NCBI GenBank assembly: GCA_905197905.1
Contig: CAJKAP010000002.1
Location: forward strand, 124,001-188,000
Length of the DNA stretch: 64,000 nucleotides
Origin: an uncultured Sutterella sp.
GTDB taxonomy: Bacteria > Pseudomonadota > Gammaproteobacteria > Burkholderiales > Burkholderiaceae_F
Direction of reading: 5' to 3'
How positions within the stretch are numbered: the first letter of the stretch is position 1; every line of letters begins with the position of its first letter. The notes under the pieces are model-generated. The model was not told the DNA's origin and ran no database searches. It worked only from the letters and a program-made list of their open reading frames with translations. The position numbers and the translations under genes were made by a program. This document shows, piece after piece, positions 35,104 to 41,736 of the stretch.

Positions 35104-35703
35104 TTAGTGTTTGCTCGATGTCTGATGGAACACAGAAACCACATCACCTGTGAGCGTGACAGTTCGAGAAATATTATCAAAAGTCATTCCCCCCTTGGCT
35201 TGAGTAGTATCTGCTCCGCGTGTCATAAAAACTGGTTTATCTGTTTCAAAGTAGTCATCATCAAGATAACCCTTGAGATACTCGGTTTTGAAGGACATTG
35301 CAGGGTTCGTGGCATCAGCAGGTTGATTGATACGAACGTTCCCGCCGAGCTCCAATGTTTGCAAACTGTCCTTAGACCAAGCCTTATCGCTAGCAAGAAA
35401 AATCGGTGAGCGACTCTTGGAGAAACTCTGTAATCGAGCGTCTTCAGCATTCATCTGTCCGTCAGAATAATGTTCAACGCTCTGGGAAAGTAAGCGACGC
35501 AAAAGAGTCCCATCCTTATCGAAGTCGGTCACCACTACATCTTTGGCAATAAAGTCGGGGCTTTTAAGGCTCGGTACATACTTCAAGCCCTCTAAAGTGA
35601 TGCGGATCGAGTAGTAATAACTCAATCCTACCAGAGCGAGAAGTAGGGCTATGCCAATCAATGCCGTCATACGCTCACGGAGAACTAAATTACGTTGAAC
35701 CAT
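35104..35703 (-). CDS. lptC: LPS export protein LptC
   Basis: A 199-residue bitopic membrane protein (191 in E. coli) with one membrane segment (about 14-32) and a beta-jellyroll periplasmic domain. Recognised from YVPSLKSPDFIAKDVVVTDFDKDG-like sequence and its place between kdsC and lptA. It hands LPS to LptA. ATG 35703 overlaps the kdsC stop by one base (TAATG). Confidence 0.9.
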   Translation of the reverse strand: MVQRNLVLRERMTALIGIALLLALVGLSYYYSIRITLEGLKYVPSLKSPDFIAKDVVVTDFDKDGTLLRRLLSQSVEHYSDGQMNAEDARLQSFSKSRSPIFLASDKAWSKDSLQTLELGGNVRINQPADATNPAMSFKTEYLKGYLDDDYFETDKPVFMTRGADTTQAKGGMTFDNISRTVTLTGDVVSVFHQTSSKH

Positions 35704-36233
35704 TATTTCCCCAGAACAAAGGTGTCCATAACTAATTGATCCCAACGACCTTGAGCTTTGAGGATCAATTCAGAGAGCTCACGAATGGCACCATGGCCAC
35801 CTGGGTAAGCGGAGCGCCAGTGTAACCATTCGTTCAAGCAGTCATTACCGTCAGCAGGTGTTGTTGACAGACCAACTCGCATCAAAATGGGCAAATCAGG
35901 AATATCGTCTCCCATGTAGGCGACTTCGTCATCCTTTATCTTCAGCTCGTCTAACAGGGCGACATAAGCGGTTGTCTTAAAGCGCTGCCCTTGTGCAACG
36001 CGTGTAATGCCGAGCTCTCGGCAACGCTCTGCCACAATGTCAGACGTTCTGCCTGTGATGATAGCAACTTCGATGCCGGCTTTCTGTAGCATTTTTATGC
36101 CTAAACCGTCACGAACGTAAAAGCGTTTAAACAATTCGCCATTTCCAGAGGTATTGATACTTCCATCAGTCATGACTCCATCAATATCGAGAATGAGGAG
36201 ACGAATTTTTTTAGCTCGTTCAGTTAGTGTCAT
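35703..36233 (-). CDS. kdsC: 3-deoxy-D-manno-octulosonate 8-phosphate phosphatase KdsC
   Basis: A 176-residue C0-type HAD phosphatase (188 in E. coli). Motif I is LLILDIDGVMTDG, motif II IITGRTSDIV and motif IV YMGDDIPDLPIL. It converts Kdo 8-phosphate to Kdo for LPS core synthesis. One-base overlaps (TAATG) join it to kdsD upstream and lptC downstream. Confidence 0.95.
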   Translation of the reverse strand: MTLTERAKKIRLLILDIDGVMTDGSINTSGNGELFKRFYVRDGLGIKMLQKAGIEVAIITGRTSDIVAERCRELGITRVAQGQRFKTTAYVALLDELKIKDDEVAYMGDDIPDLPILMRVGLSTTPADGNDCLNEWLHWRSAYPGGHGAIRELSELILKAQGRWDQLVMDTFVLGK

Positions 36234-37210
36234 TAAATCACCTTTGCCGCCATGAGATCCTGAATGTGGACGGCACCGACCAATTTTTGGGTGTCGGGGT
36301 CAACAATGAGGAGCTGGTTTACACGCATCTCGTTGAGACGCTTAGCCGCTGTTGCAGCCAATTCTTGAGGATAGCCAACCTTGGGAGAGTGTGTCATTAC
36401 ATCGGCAATATGCATATCACGCACGTCTCCCACCTTTTCGATCAAGCGGCGCAGATCACCTTCAGTAAAGATACCCACGACATGTTCATCGGCATCAACC
36501 ACAGCAGTCATCCCCATGCATTTGCGAGACATGATGCGAATGGCATCAACCACCGAAAAATCGGGAGCTACTCGGGGAAGATCATCGCCACTGCGCATCA
36601 CATCGCTCAAGCGCAAGAGTAAGCGACGTCCTAAGGCTCCACCAGGATGACTGCGCGCAAAATCTTCTGCAGTGAAATGTTTAGCAGAAAGACAAGCCAC
36701 AGCAAGGGCATCTCCTAAAGCGAGAGTGACCGTTGTGGAGGTTGTCGGCGCGAGGTTATTTGGGCAAGCTTCGCGTTGAACATGACAATTGATCACAGCG
36801 TCGGCACCAACACCGAGTGTGCTTTGTGGCTTACCTGTCATGGCAATGATTTTTACGCCAGAGCGCACGAGCATAGGAATAATGACTGCGAGTTCGCTCG
36901 ATTCACCCGAGTACGAAATTGCAATGACCACATCGTCAGGCGTGATCATGCCTAAGTCTCCGTGTGCTGCTTCTGCAGCGTGGACAAAGTAGGCTGGAGT
37001 GCCTGTAGAGGCAAAAGTTGCAGCGAGCTTACTGCCAATATGTCCGGACTTACCGATTCCTGTGACAATTAAACGCCCACGGCAGTTGAGGATTAAATCA
37101 ACGGCTTTCGTGAAGTCGGCATCTAAAGAGAAGCTAGTAGCCAAAAGGGCGGAGGCTTCTTGAGACAAAACATCGCGACCAATAGCGAGATGGTGAGAAG
37201 AGCTAGACAT
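36233..37210 (-). CDS. kdsD: D-arabinose 5-phosphate isomerase KdsD (KpsF/GutQ family)
   Basis: A 325-residue enzyme (328 in E. coli). The SIS sugar-isomerase domain (about 40-180) has VTGIGKSGHIGSKLAATFAS and AISYSGESSEL; two CBS domains occupy about 200-325. It makes arabinose 5-phosphate, the first step to Kdo. It is the first gene of the kdsD-kdsC-lptC-lptA-lptB-rpoN-ptsN-rapZ series. Confidence 0.94.
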   Translation of the reverse strand: MSSSSHHLAIGRDVLSQEASALLATSFSLDADFTKAVDLILNCRGRLIVTGIGKSGHIGSKLAATFASTGTPAYFVHAAEAAHGDLGMITPDDVVIAISYSGESSELAVIIPMLVRSGVKIIAMTGKPQSTLGVGADAVINCHVQREACPNNLAPTTSTTVTLALGDALAVACLSAKHFTAEDFARSHPGGALGRRLLLRLSDVMRSGDDLPRVAPDFSVVDAIRIMSRKCMGMTAVVDADEHVVGIFTEGDLRRLIEKVGDVRDMHIADVMTHSPKVGYPQELAATAAKRLNEMRVNQLLIVDPDTQKLVGAVHIQDLMAAKVI

Positions 37211-37329
37211 AAGCTAAGACAAATGGCGGATAAAACTAGATTCTTGAATTTTAACAAGAATTGGAGGGCTTCTTGAGAGAGTCGCAAAAAAGAATTTCTT
37301 CAAAGTGGCTTGAGTTGTACACAAAAGAA

Positions 37330-37362
37330 AACTCGAGTCTCGCAGCGCGCGAGACCCGAGTT
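37330..37362 (-). terminator. Rho-independent terminator of gltIJKL
   Basis: A 14-base arm starting AACTCG at 37330-37343 pairs with 37349-37362, with one mismatch; minus-strand tail TTCTTTTG. Confidence 0.87.
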
Positions 37363-37391
37363 GAAATGTACTTGCAGCAAAGAGCAATTCT

Positions 37392-38126
37392 TTAGTGGTG
37401 AAGAATCTTCGAGAGAAACTGCTGAGCACGTTCGCTTTGCGGATTTTCAAAGAAGTCTTTTGCTGGCTGGTTGTCAATGATTTCGCCAGATTCCATGAAA
37501 ATTACACGGTCGGCCACTTTTCGAGCAAAACCCATTTCGTGGGTCACTACCATCATAGTCATCCCTTCTTTGGCCAACTGAACCATAACATCAAGTACTT
37601 CGTTAATCATTTCCGGATCTAATGCTGAGGTTGGTTCATCAAAGAGCATGCAGATCGGATCCATGGCAAGAGCACGGGCAATTGCCACGCGCTGTTGCTG
37701 GCCGCCAGAGAGTTGACCAGGGAATTTTTCAGCGTGAGCGGCAAGACCAACTCGATCCAGAAGGTCGAGACCACGCTGGGTGGCTTCTTCACGAGCACGA
37801 CCGAGCACTTTCATCTGTGCAAGAACGAGGTTTTCTTTGATAGAGAGGTGTGGAAACAATTCAAAGTGCTGGAATACCATACCCACGCGACTACGTAATT
37901 TTGGCAAATTAGTCTTCGGATCGCCCACAGAGATACCATCAACGATGATTTCCCCTTTTTGGAAAGGTTCTAGAGCGTTTACCGTTTTGATGAGAGTGGA
38001 TTTGCCAGAACCAGAAGGACCGCAAACAACCACGACTTCACCCTTTTGCACTTCAGCAGAACAGTTCTTCAATACTTGGAAGGAACCATACCACTTGCTG
38101 ATGTTTTTAATTTCAATCATTGCCAT
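37392..38126 (-). CDS. gltL: Amino-acid ABC transporter ATPase (glutamate/aspartate type)
   Basis: A 244-residue polar-amino-acid ABC ATPase (241 in E. coli GltL). Walker A is GPSGSGKST, Q-loop FQHFELFPHLS, signature LSGGQQQRVAIARAL, Walker B CMLFDEPTSALDP. It powers uptake with GltJ/GltK. It is last in the four-gene operon and ends at the hairpin at 37330-37362. Confidence 0.93.
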   Translation of the reverse strand: MAMIEIKNISKWYGSFQVLKNCSAEVQKGEVVVVCGPSGSGKSTLIKTVNALEPFQKGEIIVDGISVGDPKTNLPKLRSRVGMVFQHFELFPHLSIKENLVLAQMKVLGRAREEATQRGLDLLDRVGLAAHAEKFPGQLSGGQQQRVAIARALAMDPICMLFDEPTSALDPEMINEVLDVMVQLAKEGMTMMVVTHEMGFARKVADRVIFMESGEIIDNQPAKDFFENPQSERAQQFLSKILHH

Positions 38127-38161
38127 GATGGGGGTAATCCTGTGTCTATCAAAAAATACGA

Positions 38162-38842
38162 TTAGTGCGTTGCCATTTTCGACTGAAGTCGACGGATGAG
38201 CATTGATAACGAAAGCGAAACTGTAAGATAGCAGACTGCAGCGAAAGAGTACATCAAAATCAGCTGTCCGTCACGTTCTGCAATCTTTGAAATAGCGCCC
38301 ATAAAGTCATGCCCGCTGATAACGTAGACCAGACTCGTATCTTGAAACAAAATGATGGTCTGCGTCAAGAGTACAGGGAGCATGTGACGTACTGCTTGTG
38401 GCAGCACAACATAGCGCATTGTTTGAGAGTAACTCAAACCGAGGCCGTACGCGGCATAAATCTGTCCTTTTTTGATAGATTGAATGCCTGCACGCATAAT
38501 TTCTGCAAAATAAGCAGCTTCAAAGAGGATAAAAGTGATGATAGCGGTCATCTCGGCACCGATTTGCACAGGGTGGTCGAGATGAAAGAGCAAACGCAAC
38601 ACTTCTGGCATGAGTAAGAAGAACCAGAAGAGCACCAGCACGAACGGAACAGCTCGCATCAAGTTAACGTAAAGTCGAGCGGGAATTGCCAAGCACGGAC
38701 GGTTCGAGAGTCGACAAAGAGCGAGCAGGGTGCCAAGGGCTAAACCGCCGACCGCTGTAATAGCTGTCAATTCTAACGTATAGGCTGCGCCATTCAGAAT
38801 GAAGCCCCAGCTATTGGTGATTGAAGAGAAATCTAAAGCCAT
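38162..38842 (-). CDS. gltK: Amino-acid ABC transporter permease (GltK-like)
   Basis: A 226-residue HisM-type permease (224 in E. coli) with about five membrane segments and the EAA loop EIMRAGIQSIKKGQIYAAYGLGLS. A strong ribosome-binding site, AGGAGGGG, precedes the ATG. It forms the membrane channel with GltJ. Confidence 0.92.
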   Translation of the reverse strand: MALDFSSITNSWGFILNGAAYTLELTAITAVGGLALGTLLALCRLSNRPCLAIPARLYVNLMRAVPFVLVLFWFFLLMPEVLRLLFHLDHPVQIGAEMTAIITFILFEAAYFAEIMRAGIQSIKKGQIYAAYGLGLSYSQTMRYVVLPQAVRHMLPVLLTQTIILFQDTSLVYVISGHDFMGAISKIAERDGQLILMYSFAAVCYLTVSLSLSMLIRRLQSKMATH

Positions 38843-38856
38843 TTTTCATCCCCTCC

Positions 38857-39591
38857 TTACTTTGCAACCACAAAGCCAGGAATGGTACTGCGACGTTCAA
38901 TCCAAGCTAATAAGCGATTCACAGCAAGCGCGATAACGACATAAATGATGGTTGCCCATACATAGGCCGCAAAAAATTGAAAGGTGTCTTCTCCCATTTC
39001 GTTGGCGCGCATAGTGAGTTCAGGTAGCCCGATGGTGATTGCCACTGCAGTATTTTTGATAAGGTTCATGGCTTCACTAGTGATCGGCGGAAGCACGATG
39101 CGAAATGCCATGGGCAAAATCACATAGCGGTAACGCTGAGTGGCCGTGAGCCCCAAGGCCTTACCAGCGTTGCTCAAACCTTTAGGTAAAGATGAAATCC
39201 CAGAGCGAACTTGTTCAGCAATACGCGAAGAGGTGAAAAGTCCCAAACAAAGAAAGGCAGATAAGAACTGGCTATAGATTGGGTCCATGCTAACGACCCA
39301 ATCTTTGTAAGCAGGGATCAATTCTGGCACAACGTAGTACCAGATGAAGATTTGTACAATCAGCGGGATATTACGGAAGAGCTCAATCCAGGCTTCGCAG
39401 AAAGCGCGGACACATTTGTTATCCACAGTACGCAGTGTACCGATAATTGTGCCGACGATAAGCGCGAGGAAGAAAGAACTTACAGCAAGTCCAATCGTCC
39501 AATAAGCACCGTCAGCGATGTATAGCCACCACGGAGAGTCACTAAGACTAGAAGTCTGTAGCAACACATCCATAGACATATTTAAAGCCAT
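38857..39591 (-). CDS. gltJ: Amino-acid ABC transporter permease (GltJ-like)
   Basis: A 244-residue permease (246 in E. coli) with several membrane segments; EAA loop AEQVRSGISSLPKGLSNAGKALGLT. The periplasmic end IQIFIWYYVVPELIPAYKDW matches GltJ. AGGAG lies 8 bases before the ATG. It starts 129 bp after gltI, beyond an attenuator hairpin. Confidence 0.93.
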   Translation of the reverse strand: MALNMSMDVLLQTSSLSDSPWWLYIADGAYWTIGLAVSSFFLALIVGTIIGTLRTVDNKCVRAFCEAWIELFRNIPLIVQIFIWYYVVPELIPAYKDWVVSMDPIYSQFLSAFLCLGLFTSSRIAEQVRSGISSLPKGLSNAGKALGLTATQRYRYVILPMAFRIVLPPITSEAMNLIKNTAVAITIGLPELTMRANEMGEDTFQFFAAYVWATIIYVVIALAVNRLLAWIERRSTIPGFVVAK

Positions 39592-39665
39592 AATTGAGCT
39601 CCTCTTGTATTCTCAGCGGTAAGGGGACCTCGCGGAGATGAGGTATTTTTGTTGAAAAGAAAAAT

Positions 39666-39703
39666 GCTCTGGAAAGCCAAATTTGCTAGCCGGCCCCCAG
39701 AGC
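39666..39703 (-). terminator. Attenuator-like hairpin between gltI and gltJ
   Basis: GCTCTGG and CCAGAGC form the outer stem, with an inner GCC/GGC-rich part; minus-strand tail ATTTTTCTTTT. Partial termination here would give more binding protein than permease, a common pattern in such operons. Confidence 0.75.
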
Positions 39704-39720
39704 TAAAAAGGGGGAAACAA

Positions 39721-40620
39721 TTAAATGCCGTCACTGTTCGGGTTAGCAAAGAGTTCCTTAGTCACGGAGTTCATCGGGAAGTTTAAATTCGTGTTCTTGG
39801 GCGGGATGGGGTTTTCAAACCACTTCGTATAGAGCTTCGCCAAGGAACCATCTTTAATCATGCCCGTAATTGTCTTGTCGACTAAGGCCTTGAACTGAGT
39901 ATCATCTTTACGGAACATCGGCGCATAGGGCTCCGTAGAGAGCGAGGCGTCAATAATCTTGAAGTCACCAGGATTCGGCAAAGTGGAAATCTGTCCAGCC
40001 AAAAGTACGTCATCAATCACGAAAGCATCAGCACGTTTATTGGCGACTAGCTTCATAGCTTCAGCAAAATTTTTGGTTTTCAAAAGGCGAAGCTTGACGC
40101 CGTTCTCTTTTTCAAAGCGGCCCAACAGTTCCACGGAGGTAGTACCAGAGGTCACAGCGACATTTTTCCCATCCAAGTCCTTCAAGGTTTTGATTGGACC
40201 GCCCTTCCAGACGGCGGCTGTTACCTGGATGCCAAAATAGTTCGTACCAAACGAGGCTTGTTCCTGACGCTTCTTGGAGTTGGTCGTCGAACCACATTCA
40301 ATGTCCACTGTACCGTTCTGAATCAAAGGAATACGGTTAGCACTGGTCACAGGCTGATAGGCCACTTTCAAATTTGGAAGGTTAAGGTCTGCTTTTACCG
40401 CGTCGGCGATCTTGTTGCAAACTTCAAAGGCATAGCCAGTGGGTCTGCCATCGGCTTGCAAATAAGAGAACGGAACGGAGGCTTCACGATAGCCGAGAGT
40501 GATCGTGCCCGAATCCTTGATTTTCTTTAATGTGCCAGTTAAATCATCACTGGCAAGAGCGGAACCACTCAACATAGTGGCGATAACGGCGATAGTGGCA
40601 GAGAGGCGAAATCCCTTCAT
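39721..40620 (-). CDS. gltI: Glutamate/aspartate-type periplasmic binding protein
   Basis: A 299-residue type 2 solute-binding protein (302 in E. coli GltI). The signal peptide ends ALA near residue 23. Family stretches are ITLGYREASVPFSYLQ, TSANRIPLIQNGTVDIECGS, VAVTSGTTSVELL and WFENPIPPKNTNLNF, closely following GltI. It delivers acidic amino acids to GltJKL. AGGAG lies 7 bases before the ATG. Upstream are a sigma-54 promoter and NtrC-like sites. Confidence 0.94.
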   Translation of the reverse strand: MKGFRLSATIAVIATMLSGSALASDDLTGTLKKIKDSGTITLGYREASVPFSYLQADGRPTGYAFEVCNKIADAVKADLNLPNLKVAYQPVTSANRIPLIQNGTVDIECGSTTNSKKRQEQASFGTNYFGIQVTAAVWKGGPIKTLKDLDGKNVAVTSGTTSVELLGRFEKENGVKLRLLKTKNFAEAMKLVANKRADAFVIDDVLLAGQISTLPNPGDFKIIDASLSTEPYAPMFRKDDTQFKALVDKTITGMIKDGSLAKLYTKWFENPIPPKNTNLNFPMNSVTKELFANPNSDGI

Positions 40621-40693
40621 GATGTAATCTCCTTAGCAATCTAACGTGGACACCCCGGCGGACTAGAATGCGAGGAGTGTTATTTAGATATAA

Positions 40694-40708
40694 GCAAGAA
40701 GTGTGCCA
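40694..40708 (-). promoter_or_regulatory. Sigma-54 (-24/-12) promoter of gltI
   Basis: On the minus strand TGGCAC (40708-40703), 5 bases, then TTGC (40697-40694) match the sigma-54 consensus TGGCAC-N5-TTGC exactly. Predicted start of transcription is near 40682, giving a leader of about 62 bases. Confidence 0.85.
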
Positions 40709-40781
40709 TTTTTTTTGAAAACAACTAGGAATCTATAAAAAACCTTAAAAATCAAAAACATAAAGAAAGGTCTCTTCAAAA

Positions 40782-40817
40782 AAATACGCCTTCTCTCTTT
40801 TTGGAAAAGGCGTATTT
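40782..40817. terminator. Terminator of the crotonase gene
   Basis: AAATACGCCTT and AAGGCGTATTT form an 11-bp stem around 14 bases; minus-strand tail TTTTTTG. It stands between the NtrC-like sites and the gltI promoter, which would insulate gltI from read-through. Confidence 0.85.
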
Positions 40818-40830
40818 GTAATTGTTAAAT

Positions 40831-40847
40831 CGCACCAACTTGGTGCG
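40831..40847. promoter_or_regulatory. NtrC-type enhancer site 1 (gltI)
   Basis: A perfectly symmetric 17-mer, CGCACC-AACTT-GGTGCG, matching NtrC consensus TGCACC-N5-GGTGCA except at the outer bases. Centre about 157 bp upstream of the predicted gltI start. Confidence 0.7.
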
Positions 40848-40848
40848 G

Positions 40849-40865
40849 TGCATTATTTTGGTGCG
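40849..40865. promoter_or_regulatory. NtrC-type enhancer site 2 (gltI), weaker
   Basis: TGCATT-ATTTT-GGTGCG, one good half-site (GGTGC) and one partial (TGCA), centred 18 bp from site 1. Paired strong and weak sites are usual for NtrC enhancers. Confidence 0.5.
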
Positions 40866-40870
40866 TGATT

Positions 40871-41635
40871 TTAGTTTCCTTGTACAAAAACAGGCTTACG
40901 CCCTTCAAGAAAGGCATGCATAGCTTCCTCAGCTTCATTCGAGGCGGCATGTGCTTGATAGAGTGCTTCGTCCTGTTCCCAGCGCTTATCTAAAAGAGCC
41001 AAAAATTCACGTTTTAAGAGTGCGCGAGTCGCTTGAACAGCTTTCGGCGGTAAAACCGCCAATCGTGTAGCTTGAGCGGTCACGACAGATTCGAGGTGTT
41101 CGCTTTCAAGAGTAGCGGTGAGAAGCCCAATTTCAAGAGCTTCTTGAGCATTCATTGGTTCGGAGAGCATCAACTTCTGCGCAAACAGACGTGGGTTGGC
41201 AGACAATGTACCCCATTCAACGATGCCAAAGCGAGGAGTCTTGGCAAGTGCTGTAGAGGGGAAGGCAAAGACTGCCTCCTTCGTTCCGTACACTAGATCG
41301 GCGAACAAAAGAAGGGCGAGCCCTTCCCCGACGCAGGGGCCTTGAACGCTAGCGATGATTGGTTTTGTAAAGCGACGCAACGTCTCAAAGAGCTCTTGTA
41401 GGGCGACTTCCATCTCGTCTGGTGTTTTGCTGAATGCTTCCATGTCAGCACCAGCGCAAAAGACCTCTTGTTCGCTTGTGAGCATAACAACGCGAACATC
41501 TGGATCTTTTTGTGCGTCTTCGAGTTGCGCGCGCAGGGTTTGACAAAGTTCAATATTCAGAGAGTTTCGTTTGCTCTCACGATTAAAAGAAACGCGCAAG
41601 ATGCCAAAATCTTTTTTGCTCAATAAATCCATCAT
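40871..41635 (-). CDS. Enoyl-CoA hydratase/isomerase family protein (crotonase)
   Basis: A 254-residue crotonase. The oxyanion-hole strings are EVFCAGADMEAF and ASVQGPCVGEGLALLLFADLVYG. The second glutamate region reads FGIVEWGTLS rather than the usual LG-x-x-P-E-x-G, so the exact reaction (hydratase, isomerase or other) cannot be assigned. It lies 101 bp downstream of the Pat-like gene on the same strand. No other beta-oxidation genes are nearby. Confidence 0.83.
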   Translation of the reverse strand: MMDLLSKKDFGILRVSFNRESKRNSLNIELCQTLRAQLEDAQKDPDVRVVMLTSEQEVFCAGADMEAFSKTPDEMEVALQELFETLRRFTKPIIASVQGPCVGEGLALLLFADLVYGTKEAVFAFPSTALAKTPRFGIVEWGTLSANPRLFAQKLMLSEPMNAQEALEIGLLTATLESEHLESVVTAQATRLAVLPPKAVQATRALLKREFLALLDKRWEQDEALYQAHAASNEAEEAMHAFLEGRKPVFVQGN

Positions 41636-41736
41636 TTATCCTAAAAATGATCAAGAAAAACGGTTGCGTCATTATAAAGAGTGGCACTTCCTGATGGGAG
41701 AAAGTTTTTTTTGATTAAGCGTAACAGGCTTTCAGT

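Noticed and set aside
37211..37391. An open frame reading through the kdsD-gltL gap.
   Set aside because: It spans the terminator hairpin and has no family similarity or ribosome-binding site.
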